A stretch of DNA of 32,594 bases from Owenweeksia sp. Lineage in GTDB: Bacteria; Bacteroidota; Bacteroidia; Flavobacteriales; Schleiferiaceae. Of the stretch, positions 18,301 through 25,299 are shown one piece after another (the stretch's first letter is position 1; every line of letters begins with the position of its first letter). The stretch is from NCBI GenBank assembly GCA_028277105.1, contig JANQHO010000166.1, positions 1-32,594 on the forward strand, written 5' to 3'. The position numbers were made by a program, and so were the translations under genes. Below the pieces are notes generated by a model, which was not told the DNA's origin, searched no databases, and worked only from the letters and a program-made list of their open reading frames with translations.

Positions 18301-20488
18301 GGTTGGGCAAAGTGTAGCGCCAACCTCTTTTAAGGTCGTAAATGATCCGTATTAATAAATAGTCTTTGAGTGCCTTTTGGTTTTCTTCATCTGACCATCC
18401 TTCCAGGGTATTGGGCTCACGCGCATAAAGGTCTTCGGAAAGGTTTAGCTTTTCAAATACTCTTTCAGGAATATCGTATACCCGGAGCCCGTTGGGATGG
18501 TCTTGCAGCGCATGGTGCACGGCTGACCTGAGCCTTAACGTGGAGAGGAAATCATTGAAGTGCCCTGCCTGAAGGGATGCATCCTGCCTGTTATCGGTAA
18601 AGCTCAGCAGTTTTTGGTTTTTTACCTCGTCACCTTGTTCGTGCAAAGAATGGATCACGGAATAGGATAGCAAAGTAGTGGCGGTACTTCGCCCTTCATT
18701 ACCCAAACGCATGAGCTTGGTATTTTCTTTCGTGTTGGGATTGTCGTAGATCAAACCTACCGTAGGGTCTATCCTGAGCCTGGCGGGCAGGTACCAGCCC
18801 CATAGGGGATATTCTTCGGGATCATCTGAAAAGTCTCCGTACTTATTAACGGAAATGGGTTGCGGAATCTGTTGGGCATAATAAGGAGTAAGACCTTTGG
18901 CAGGGTCTTTTTTCACAAACCAGGTATCGGGCAGGCTTTCAATGTCATCATCAGTCCAATATGGGTTTTCGGGGTCTTCTACCAGGAAGTATCCCCTGGT
19001 GAACAGGGCTTCGCTTACTCCCTTTTTTCGTGCTTCTTCCTGGGTTACCGAACTCACTGACTCATCCGGGTTTCTGGGCATCAGCTTACGGGTATTCAGG
19101 TCTTTTTCCACGCAGAGAAACTCCACTCCGCTTAGTCTGCTAAAAAGTACGGCATAAATAAGCTGATCCTTGTTCTGCTCATCTTTTACATACCTGCCTG
19201 CTTCCACCGTTATGTGGCGTTGTTGCGGTGCTTCTAGGGTTACAAAAACAGTACTGGTTTGCGCAATAAACTGATGAAATTTGAAAGGGAGTAAGGAATG
19301 GTGTGCACCGGTTCTTTTTAAATCCAGGTTTATTTTCTCCGCTTGCTTTAACAGTTGTACGAGGCTTTTATGGCAGATATCTGCTTTTAACCCCGTGAAG
19401 CCGGCCAGTTCAGTAGCCATGTCGGACAAGGTTTTGGGTAATCCTCTCTCCAGCGTTCCTTCATTATCACGGAGTACGATATGGGTCTCCAGCCACCTGG
19501 CTAATGGATGATGGATCAACTCTTCTTCCGTAAGCTGTGTTTCTATACCCTGGGTGATCGAGTCGGCAATTTCTGAAGGTTCTACTACCTCAGGCCTGGT
19601 TACTCTTTGCAAGTGTTCACCTACAATCTGCCCTACTTGGTAAGGTGAACCGAAAATCGTTTGCGCCACCTCAGCTACTTTTAGCCTTTTTTCTTGTACC
19701 GTGCCTTCAGAAGCCATGGTTGCCGAGGTACCAATACCGATGATCTTGTTTTGGGCCAGGTTCTTTATCCTTCTGATGAGGAGGGAAACATCAGCGCCTT
19801 GCCGCCCCCGGTAGGTGTGCAACTCATCAAAAACCAGGAATTGTAAATGTTCTTCCAGGGAGATTCGCATCCATTCCTCCGTGTGCCGGGTCATGATAAG
19901 CTCCAGCATCATGTAATTGGTCAGGATGATATCAGGGGGATTTTTCTTTATGCTTTCCCTTGCTTCTGAGCCTTGTTGCCCGGTATAAACCGCATACGTA
20001 ATCGGAAAATCCGCTCCGAAATGATCTCTATATTTATTGATCTCTTCTTCCTGGGAGTTGATCAATGCGTTCATGGGGTAAACCAGTATGGCTTTTACTC
20101 CCTTTTTCTTTTCAGGTTGCTGTAAGAGGTGGTTGAAAATGGTGGCTAAATAGGTCAGCGATTTTCCTGAACCTGTTCCTGAAGTGACTACAAACCCCTT
20201 TTGCCGTACGCCTATTTTCAGGGCTTCTACCTGATGTTTATGGAGTTGGTAGGCTCCGAAAATCTTGGGTAAATGTTGATGTACCCGACCTTGTGCCACA
20301 AGGTTTTCCAGCGATTCTCCCTTTACAAAGGCAGGGTTGAATTGCACTAAGGGTTCGGGGATGAAGCCTTCACTTTCAAACGCCTCTTCCACCTTTTGAA
20401 GAATATGCTCATCCCTGATCCTTAAAAAGGACTTGAGGTATTCTCTGTAGTCGTTCAATATTTGCGCATGGGTATGGAAAGCGTCCAT
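15353..20488 (-). CDS. DEAD/DEAH helicase with DUF1998-like region and C-terminal nuclease-like domain (DrmA-DrmB fusion-like or DruE-like)
   Basis: This 1711-aa protein has a helicase N-lobe (about residues 75-300): Q-motif Gln in LHKHQVEAL, Walker A SGTGSGKS, DELH box at 221-224 followed by TYRGRQGAD, and TSAT at 254-257. The C-lobe lies near 970-1060 (SPTMELGID, then QRSGRAGRSGQ). About 1500-1620 follow the DUF1998 layout (HPNIMLYEASEGSLG, then SYYNQMQHDILDR), but the Cys residues that normally bind zinc there are missing. The last ~75 residues resemble a Vsr/DUF559 nuclease-type fold (VDFTY, FCDGSVHDQ, then REAGYDVVEW). In DISARM, helicase DrmA and DUF1998 protein DrmB are separate genes; here both seem joined. 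DruE of Druantia is the other known large DUF1998 helicase. First gene of the defence operon. Confidence 0.85.
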   Translation of the reverse strand: MDAFHTHAQILNDYREYLKSFLRIRDEHILQKVEEAFESEGFIPEPLVQFNPAFVKGESLENLVAQGRVHQHLPKIFGAYQLHKHQVEALKIGVRQKGFVVTSGTGSGKSLTYLATIFNHLLQQPEKKKGVKAILVYPMNALINSQEEEINKYRDHFGADFPITYAVYTGQQGSEARESIKKNPPDIILTNYMMLELIMTRHTEEWMRISLEEHLQFLVFDELHTYRGRQGADVSLLIRRIKNLAQNKIIGIGTSATMASEGTVQEKRLKVAEVAQTIFGSPYQVGQIVGEHLQRVTRPEVVEPSEIADSITQGIETQLTEEELIHHPLARWLETHIVLRDNEGTLERGLPKTLSDMATELAGFTGLKADICHKSLVQLLKQAEKINLDLKRTGAHHSLLPFKFHQFIAQTSTVFVTLEAPQQRHITVEAGRYVKDEQNKDQLIYAVLFSRLSGVEFLCVEKDLNTRKLMPRNPDESVSSVTQEEARKKGVSEALFTRGYFLVEDPENPYWTDDDIESLPDTWFVKKDPAKGLTPYYAQQIPQPISVNKYGDFSDDPEEYPLWGWYLPARLRIDPTVGLIYDNPNTKENTKLMRLGNEGRSTATTLLSYSVIHSLHEQGDEVKNQKLLSFTDNRQDASLQAGHFNDFLSTLRLRSAVHHALQDHPNGLRVYDIPERVFEKLNLSEDLYAREPNTLEGWSDEENQKALKDYLLIRIIYDLKRGWRYTLPNLEQAGLLQIEYHRLDEFCTLPALKALPILGELSKEERKDILIQLLDFFRTSFAINHPKLSEERAELENFLHLKLDPDKLWSLDRNEKIDTPYYLVAANPGRTPRGIYTSSMGHRSTLGKYLRRETTAMSVDDYRAFIEELCDLLVQANFLKKNRAIIGSSGTVPGYQLRSDAIVWKKGDQQSVPLDKIRFTAYRDLEVKPNAFFQKLYQRDFSAYEKQITGSEHTGQLSNEDRVAREGLFREGTISSLFCSPTMELGIDIADLNIVHMRNVPPNPANYAQRSGRAGRSGQTALIFTYCSAWSPHDRNYFKEAASMVAGSVVPPRIDLKNEELIRSHFNAYLLMELGLSNLNSSVSELIEVARNLQLKESVKQSIDNGIEHYKQHWIESFKSTIAELLPKLSGFYWYTPNWLEKEVNTFYKRFDTAFDRWRTLYLNANRMRETAQIIIDDPTIKFESNEKREARTQRNIGEKQMALLTNEAGRQHGNESEFYVFRYLASEGFLPGYNFTRLPVRAFAGNRYQESGEYISRARFIALKEFGPQNLIYHNGNKYRVNRLMLADGDSKLQKIKISRQTGYAFLDEEMKAANNDPITQAALKGNNVDTPGNLLELGEVEATPQERISCEEEERMSQGFEMDRHFRYVDGIRSTRQAVIKSGDQPLLNLIFGPSTELIQLNKKWRRSVEDGFFIDKRNGKWLRQRDLENESVSENARNVILFARDWADTLYIQPVKDLEVDADQVASLSYALKRGIEKLFQVEENEIGVWVMGDPEHPNIMLYEASEGSLGILSQLIENPVKMKELFTATYAAMHFNPTTKTDTRPKLPKASYEDLLSYYNQMQHDILDRFSIKLPLERLMDCEIEKIRGSKDRKQQYDYLLSAYDKNSATELKLLEYLYHEGLALPDKAQVNMKDYYISVDFTYNTPSGTVLIFCDGSVHDQNHIKTEDAHKRELLREAGYDVVEWHYRESLEELVQRRKDIFYKVK

Positions 20489-20532
20489 CCGGGAAAATAG
20501 TGTGTTTTATCCTAAAAAGCGTTCAAATTAAA

Positions 20533-20540
20533 CAAAAGTA
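20533..20540 (-). promoter_or_regulatory. Likely -7 element of the defence operon promoter
   Basis: CAAAAGTA on the plus strand reads TACTTTTG on the minus strand, matching TAnnTTTG. It is 45 bases ahead of the large helicase start. No good TTG is found 19-21 bases upstream, so the promoter may be weak or activator-dependent. Confidence 0.4.
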
Positions 20541-21101
20541 GAACAGCACAAGCTATTGTAACCATCAAAGCACTCTTCAAGTAAAATCCTGAGCGTTTCT
20601 TTAGGTTTCTCCCAAAGCATATTCTCTGTATTAGGAAACTGAATTCAAGCTGTGAGCCTTTCATTCAGCACAATACATAAAGGCATTAAAATCACAGACC
20701 TTCGTATTATCTGAAAATCATAATATTAGTTTTAATAGATAGAGTTGGGGCGTACTTTACTGATGTTTGATTGTAAACCTAGGTGCCGATTCTCTTAAGG
20801 TTTTCAATGGGTTTCTACGATGATGATGTTAAGGCTCAATATTAGGGATTCCCTGTCATTATGAATTTATTGCCAAATGCTTTCAGGGTGTACCTTCAAA
20901 GACAATTTCATTTTCCTCCAAAAGGATTCCTAATCAGATTAATTGTACATTCATATCCTTAAGTAGTTTAAAAAAAGAATAGCAAAAATCGAACTGTATG
21001 TCCCTTACTTACAGCGAGTTACATTTTTTTTTGTTATGTTGAATAATTCAGCTAGCCTCTTCAAATCGGATAGAAAAAGGTTCGACATTAGTTCGGCCGG
21101 G

Positions 21102-21108
21102 GCTACTA
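21102..21108 (+). other. Candidate right attachment junction (attR)
   Basis: GCTACTA recurs here as at the tRNA 3' end, again followed by a strong terminator, and again preceded by GGTTCGA (21079-21085) as in the tRNA T arm. In an uninserted chromosome this terminator may have followed the initiator tRNA directly. Unproven. Confidence 0.35.
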
Positions 21109-21117
21109 AGCAGAGGA

Positions 21118-21148
21118 AGGCTTTCACAAAATGTGAAAGCCTTTTTTC
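21118..21148 (+). terminator. Hairpin terminator, possibly the original tRNA terminator
   Basis: AGGCTTTCAC (21118-21127) pairs with GTGAAAGCCT (21133-21142) over a 5-base loop, followed by a T run to 21148. No gene on the plus strand lies directly before it, so it seems orphaned. Confidence 0.8.
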
Positions 21149-21186
21149 TTTGATGGGTACAACATAGGTGCATAAAATAACAATAA

Positions 21187-21217
21187 TTGTTATTCCTTGT
21201 GGTTAGTAGTATCTTTG
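21187..21217 (+). promoter_or_regulatory. Bacteroidota promoter of the parDE pair
   Basis: TTG (21187-21189), a 20-base spacer and TATCTTTG (21210-21217) match the consensus. The antitoxin ATG at 21239 lies 22 bases after the -7 element, which supports that start over the upstream GTG/TTG options. Confidence 0.7.
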
Positions 21218-21238
21218 AGGGAAGAAAAAGATTTTGTT

Positions 21239-21499
21239 ATGAATGTATCACTCACCCCCCATTTTAACGATTTCATCCAACAGAAGGTCAAATCCGGTCA
21301 ATACCATTCCGCCAGTGAGGTGATCCGCGCAGCTTTACGCTTGCTGGAAGAACGCGAGGCGGCTCAACAGGCACATATTGAATATATGCGGGACGAAATA
21401 CAAAAAGGTATTGATAGCGGCCCTTCCACAGAATGGAACCTGGAAGAAACATTGGCCAAAGCTCATGCACGCATGGATGCATCGAAGTATAATATCTGA
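21239..21499 (+). CDS. parD: ParD-type antitoxin
   Basis: The 86-aa antitoxin starts at the ATG at 21239, giving MNVSLTPHF. It opens with the ribbon-helix-helix of ParD/CC2985 family proteins (strand NVSLT, then FIQQKVKSGQYHSASEVIRAALRLL), which binds the operon promoter as a dimer. The C-terminal half (EEREAAQQAHIEYMRDEIQ and on) is the acidic toxin-clamping tail. Its TGA overlaps the ATG of the toxin gene by one base (TGATG), so toxin translation is coupled. Autorepression at the promoter at 21187-21217 is expected for the family. Confidence 0.92.
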   Translation: MNVSLTPHFNDFIQQKVKSGQYHSASEVIRAALRLLEEREAAQQAHIEYMRDEIQKGIDSGPSTEWNLEETLAKAHARMDASKYNI

Positions 21500-21792
21500 T
21501 GGCTACTGTTCACAGAACCGCACAAGCCGAAGAAGATATTATTGATATATGGTTTTATATCGCAGTAGAAAATCAAAGCCGATTGAATGCTGATCGCTTT
21601 TTACAGAAAATGGAAAAGGCATTTCAGAAGCTGGCACAAACCCCCTTAATGGGCACAACTAAAAACGAGTATGGCAAAGGTTTATATCAGTTCCCTTTCG
21701 GTAAATATTTGATTTTCTATTATTTGCTGGATGATGGGATTGAGATTGTGCGGGTACTGCATGGTGCACGTAACCTTTCTGATCTTATTTGA
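21499..21792 (+). CDS. parE: ParE/RelE-family toxin
   Basis: This 97-aa protein has the ParE fold order: an N-terminal strand (TVHRTAQAEEDIIDIWFYIA), two helices (FLQKMEKAFQKLAQTP), then a three-strand sheet (YQFPFGKYLIFYYLLDDGIEIVRVLHGARNL). The terminal VLHGAR-L signature is typical of ParE, which poisons DNA gyrase; RelE-type mRNA cleavage is less likely because the catalytic pattern of RelE is not evident. It follows parD directly. The pair lies just right of the inferred island end and may stabilise this region or be an independent insertion. Confidence 0.9.
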   Translation: MATVHRTAQAEEDIIDIWFYIAVENQSRLNADRFLQKMEKAFQKLAQTPLMGTTKNEYGKGLYQFPFGKYLIFYYLLDDGIEIVRVLHGARNLSDLI

Positions 21793-21868
21793 TGTACTGA
21801 GCTACCGCAGTTTAGCAAGCAATCTTAAGTTTATAGATTTGAGCCTTACCTCTATAACTAAGACAGAA

Positions 21869-21896
21869 AGCCTTCTGAAATCAGAAGGCTTTTTTT
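21869..21896 (+). terminator. Terminator of the parDE operon
   Basis: CCTTCT and AGAAGG arms lie within AGCCTTCTGA..TCAGAAGGCT, followed by seven T. It lies 77 bases after the toxin stop. Confidence 0.8.
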
Positions 21897-21946
21897 GTTT
21901 TCTCTACTTTCCTTTCTTTTGTCAAACCTAACCTAAATCTGTCAAA

Positions 21947-22669
21947 ATGACCAAACGAGGCTTCTTATTTGTCCTTACCCTGTCTTTTTTTTCTCCCCTG
22001 TACTCACAACTAGGCAAAGGTTTCATAGGAATAAGTGGGGGAATAAACATCCCTGGTGGAAATTTTGACCAACAAGAGTTATTTAATACAACATATTCTG
22101 GTTTTGCCCAATTAGGTAGTAGTTACTCTGTTTTCGGAGGGTATATGAACAATCCTTACATCGGTTTTATTGGCGAATTCACAATTTCAACCAATGAGTT
22201 TGACCACGAAGGTTTTTACGATTTTCTTACTGCTGATCAAAATTTCACCTCTTCATCTCCCGAACCTTACCGTTCAAACCAGTATTCAGTAGGTATACTA
22301 GCGGGTATTCCTAATAATCGATCCATGGGGATTTTTGTTTACGGGCAAATAGGGATTTCGGTCAATTCCTACGCCAGCTTTAAACGCACCGAGAAAGGTG
22401 TATTTGAGCAAACCATTAGCGGCAGTGAAGAGTCTGATATTTACTATGGCTTTGGGCTGTTCATCCCGGTTCGACTAGCTGACTGCTTTTCGCTTGCCAT
22501 CAGGGCTTCCTATACCGCTAGTAAGTCACAACATACAACCGAATACTATCTCATTAGGCCTAATACCGCCCCCAGCAGAGGAAAATATACGGCCGAGCCA
22601 ATCGAGATCAATTACGTTCGGTTTAATTTTTCTATAGGCTTGGTTTATTCAATATTCCGGGCCGATTAA
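21947..22669 (+). CDS. Outer-membrane beta-barrel protein, function unknown
   Basis: The 240-aa protein has a signal peptide (hydrophobic 5-18, cleavage likely after LYSQ). The remainder alternates polar and aromatic/hydrophobic residues in many short strands (GFIGISGGINIPGG, GFIGEFTISTNEF, YSVGILAGIP, FSLAIRASYTAS) and ends in a strand near VRFNFSIGLVYSIF, typical of 8- to 10-stranded barrels of the OprF/OmpX-like type in Bacteroidota. The closing aromatic is followed by a few extra residues. No operon partner is visible. Confidence 0.75.
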   Translation: MTKRGFLFVLTLSFFSPLYSQLGKGFIGISGGINIPGGNFDQQELFNTTYSGFAQLGSSYSVFGGYMNNPYIGFIGEFTISTNEFDHEGFYDFLTADQNFTSSSPEPYRSNQYSVGILAGIPNNRSMGIFVYGQIGISVNSYASFKRTEKGVFEQTISGSEESDIYYGFGLFIPVRLADCFSLAIRASYTASKSQHTTEYYLIRPNTAPSRGKYTAEPIEINYVRFNFSIGLVYSIFRAD

Positions 22670-22811
22670 AAAGCGACAAAATTTCACATTTTAATCCTCT
22701 AACTCAATCAAGTAGGTTTTTGAATAACAAAGCACAGCATTTCTCCTACCTCACCCAACTTTTCTTTTCCATATCCCGTTTATTTTAATAGAACCCTATT
22801 ATTAATATATA

Positions 22812-22910
22812 ATGAATACGAGAAAGATATGGATGTTAGCAGGGGAAGTAATTATCTACTTCCTGCTGTGGATGGTGCTGATCGGGAGCTTTCTTAATTT
22901 CTCAATCTGA
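22812..22910 (+). CDS. Possible 32-aa single-pass membrane peptide
   Basis: A short frame from the ATG at 22812 encodes a basic N-terminus (MNTRKIW) followed by a hydrophobic stretch (VIIYFLLWMVLIG) long enough for one membrane span. It converges on the response-regulator gene, overlapping its stop region by 9 bases. A charged start plus one helix is the usual make-up of bacterial small membrane proteins, but no family is recognised and no good promoter is seen. Confidence 0.35.
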   Translation: MNTRKIWMLAGEVIIYFLLWMVLIGSFLNFSI

Positions 22911-23306
22911 TTGTGCTTCTACATAAGTCTCAATAATAAACTCAATGTTGTTGTTTATCAGAGGCTTGGTTATAAAGCCCCTTACTACACTGTAGTCGTT
23001 GGCTCTTTGCTGGTCTTCTTTGCTGATGGAATTACTCATAGCAAAGATGATAGTTTTTTTATGCCCAAACCTTTCCATATAGCGGTCGAGGAAATCAAAA
23101 CCATTCATCAAAGGCATGTAGATGTCCAGTAGTATAACAGCTGGAAAATCCAAGGCTTTATTATCCAGATCTTCCAGGTGTTTTAAGGCATCAGAACCAT
23201 CCGGAAAAAGGCTGACTTCAGCATCAGCATAATTCCGGGTGATAATATTCTTCAGAACAAAACTGTTGATATGGTCATTATCAACGACCATCATAGATAA
23301 TGACAT
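22902..23306 (-). CDS. CheY-like stand-alone response regulator
   Basis: This is a 134-aa single receiver domain: acidic pair D9/D11 (VVDND), phospho-acceptor D61 in LLDIYMP, switch Ser in FAMSNS, and conserved Lys K114 in ITKPL. There is no output domain, so it would act by protein contact or as a phosphate sink. It follows the AraC-type regulator gene by two bases and is the last gene of a three-gene two-component operon. Such single-domain receivers often shuttle phosphate to another kinase; the partner cannot be told. Confidence 0.9.
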   Translation of the reverse strand: MSLSMMVVDNDHINSFVLKNIITRNYADAEVSLFPDGSDALKHLEDLDNKALDFPAVILLDIYMPLMNGFDFLDRYMERFGHKKTIIFAMSNSISKEDQQRANDYSVVRGFITKPLINNNIEFIIETYVEAQSD

Positions 23307-23308
23307 AG

Positions 23309-24049
23309 TTATACAGCAGAAGTTTTAGAAGGTGCTATTCCAAATTTTTCCTTGTAAGCTTTACCAAAATAGCTCATACTCTTGAAGCCCAAAGCATAGG
23401 AAACTTCAAATATGCTCTTGTCCCCTTTCTCTAAAAGGTGACGTGCTTTGTTTAAACGGAAATCATTGAGGTATTTAATGGGTGTCATTCCGGTCAACTT
23501 CTTCACTTCCCTTTCTAACTTGGAAGGAGTCATGTTCATCAATTCAGCGATCTCGGGTATGGTAAAATCGCGGAAGCGGAAATGGTTGACCAACAAAGCT
23601 TCCATATGCGAAAGCAAAGGGTCTTTTACACCAAACTCGTGATGAATCGGTGCTGCTTTGTCGTATAGTTTCTTCAACTCCTCCCGGCTGTGCAGCAAGT
23701 TCTCAATTCTCGAGAGTAGAACATCAAACTTAAAGGGCTTCACGATGTAATCATCTGCGCCATAATTGTAACCCTCTATCTTTTTCTCATCTTCTCCAAG
23801 AGCGGTGAGAAGGATAATGGGGATGTGTTTGGTTCTTTCATTTTGTTTGAGTTCTTCCACCAGATCGTAACCAGAAGCTTCCGGCATCATAATATCGCTG
23901 ATAATAGCATCAGGGATATTGAGCTTGGCCTTATCGATACCATCGCGGCCATTTACTGCCTCATAAACCTCGTAGTGATCTTCGAGCAGGGAACTCATGG
24001 AAGCTAACAGCTTCTCATTGTCTTCAACAATTAATAGTTTCTTTTTCAT
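23309..24049 (-). CDS. Response regulator with AraC-type DNA-binding domain
   Basis: The 246-aa protein has a receiver domain (1-120: D9/D10 in VEDNE, phospho-acceptor D52 in ISDIMMP, T82 in LLTA, K104 in IVKPF) and an AraC-family double helix-turn-helix (about 150-246: TIPEIAELMNMTPSKLEREV, then SIFEVSYALGFKSMSYFGKAYKEKFG). This pairing is common in Bacteroidota hybrid two-component systems, but here kinase and regulator are separate genes. The kinase gene lies 12 bases upstream and the CheY-like gene 2 bases downstream, so they form one operon. Targets are unknown. Confidence 0.92.
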   Translation of the reverse strand: MKKKLLIVEDNEKLLASMSSLLEDHYEVYEAVNGRDGIDKAKLNIPDAIISDIMMPEASGYDLVEELKQNERTKHIPIILLTALGEDEKKIEGYNYGADDYIVKPFKFDVLLSRIENLLHSREELKKLYDKAAPIHHEFGVKDPLLSHMEALLVNHFRFRDFTIPEIAELMNMTPSKLEREVKKLTGMTPIKYLNDFRLNKARHLLEKGDKSIFEVSYALGFKSMSYFGKAYKEKFGIAPSKTSAV

Positions 24050-24061
24050 GACTTGACTTGT

Positions 24062-25144
24062 TTAAGTAGGTAATTCAACGCAAAAAGTGCTTCCCTTGCC
24101 GGGAACACTGGTAAAATTTATACTTCCTTTGTGTAAAGCTACAAATTCCTTAACAATGGATAAGCCTACCCCAGTTCCGGGTATATTACCCACATTATTA
24201 GCACGATAGAAAGATTTAAAAATAGATTCCTGATCTTCTAAAGGTATGCCAATTCCTTTATCGATGATACAAATTTTAAGCGAGTGATCATCTGTTTTTG
24301 AAAGCACCACCTTTACTTCTTTGGATTTTTTGGAAAACTTACACGCATTGATCAGCAGATTACTCAAAATGTAACGCAAGAGTGAATAATCTCCTGAAAC
24401 TTCCTTTATATCCTTATCTTCTTTTTTAATGATTATAGATATTTCGGGAAAAGCTTTTTTACAATCGGTGTCGATCACATCCTTGATCAGGAGGGAAATA
24501 TCGAGCTCAGAAGGATTAAAATTAACCTGCCCAATGGTAAGCCTTTTCAACTCCAGCATATCAGCTATCATACCGTTAAGCCGGTCGATCTCTTCTTCCA
24601 TCGAAAGCAAGGCGTTCTTCAGTATTTTTTCACCGCTCTTAACCTTGAGCATCTCAATATTAGCCTGAATTACGGCCAGAGGTGTTTTAAACTCGTGACT
24701 GGCAATGGAGTATAAATTGGACTTGAAACGGGACAGCTCCTGCTCTTTGGCCAGGGCATTCATCAGATCATCGGTAAGGTGTACGCTTTCAGTAATATCT
24801 CTGGTGCTGGACAACACACTGTATTCCTTGAGCGGGTCCTTTCCAATGGTGGTAAAGGTACTTTCCAACCAGCGCAGTTTCTTCTCTGCGTGTTTTATCT
24901 GATACCTGATCCTGGCATCGGGCCGATCGAAAAAACGCACCAGGGTGGTAAAGTCCATTTCATTGATAAACTCATCGGAAAGGAAATCCGTTAGTTTTTT
25001 TCCAATGATATCTTCCGGTTTGTAACCCAGGATACTTTTACTGGAAGGCGTGGCAAACCGAATAGTATTCTCTGCATCGTGAATGCAAATCAAATCTGAA
25101 GTGTGTTCAGCGATAAGCTCAAAAACCCTGTCAAGAGCGATCAT
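24062..25144 (-). CDS. Soluble PAS-domain sensor histidine kinase
   Basis: This is a 360-aa protein with no membrane segment. A PAS domain (about 5-115, with IRFATPSSKSILGYKPEDIIG) senses an internal cue. The HisKA domain has H150 in SIASHEFKTPLAV. The ATP-binding domain shows N266 (NLLINACKF), DKGIG (295-299), the F box (SIFKSFYRANN) and GTGVGLS (323-329). All catalytic boxes are intact, so it should be active. It is the first gene of a three-gene operon with the AraC-type regulator. What the PAS pocket binds is not evident. Confidence 0.92.
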   Translation of the reverse strand: MIALDRVFELIAEHTSDLICIHDAENTIRFATPSSKSILGYKPEDIIGKKLTDFLSDEFINEMDFTTLVRFFDRPDARIRYQIKHAEKKLRWLESTFTTIGKDPLKEYSVLSSTRDITESVHLTDDLMNALAKEQELSRFKSNLYSIASHEFKTPLAVIQANIEMLKVKSGEKILKNALLSMEEEIDRLNGMIADMLELKRLTIGQVNFNPSELDISLLIKDVIDTDCKKAFPEISIIIKKEDKDIKEVSGDYSLLRYILSNLLINACKFSKKSKEVKVVLSKTDDHSLKICIIDKGIGIPLEDQESIFKSFYRANNVGNIPGTGVGLSIVKEFVALHKGSINFTSVPGKGSTFCVELPT

Positions 25145-25202
25145 TGGTATATAGCAGTAGAGTGTTCCAAAATATCTGCGATTTAATAAAATATATATAG
25201 CA

Positions 25203-25217
25203 TTAGAGAAGCTCTAA
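25203..25217. promoter_or_regulatory. Perfect inverted repeat upstream of the histidine kinase operon
   Basis: TTAGAG-AAG-CTCTAA lies about 60 bases upstream of the kinase start. It could be an operator, but it is short. Confidence 0.25.
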
Positions 25218-25247
25218 ATAATATATAATCATTCTAAATTACTAAAA

Positions 25248-25277
25248 ACAAAAAAACCACCTCTAGCTGAGATGGTT
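25248..25277 (-). terminator. Terminator of the adenosylhomocysteinase gene
   Basis: On the minus strand, AACCATCTC pairs with GAGGTGGTT (one G-T pair) around a 5-base loop, followed by a run of T. It lies just after the sahH stop. Confidence 0.75.
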
Positions 25278-25299
25278 TCATTTGCAGATGCATTAAATT

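Larger units (their letters stand above)
20489..21186. other. Long intergenic region at the right end of the island
   Basis: About 700 AT-rich bases without a convincing gene. It holds the likely promoter of the defence operon near 20533, the candidate right attachment junction (21102-21108) and a terminator (21118-21148). The longest ATG-started frame I followed (33 codons from about 20860) has no protein-like character. Between about 20570 and 20980 I see nothing further that I can name. Confidence 0.6.

Noticed and set aside
21061..21110. Possible second tRNA near the right island end
   Set aside because: GGTTCGA and GCTACTA resemble a tRNA 3' end, but no D arm, anticodon arm or matching acceptor can be found upstream.
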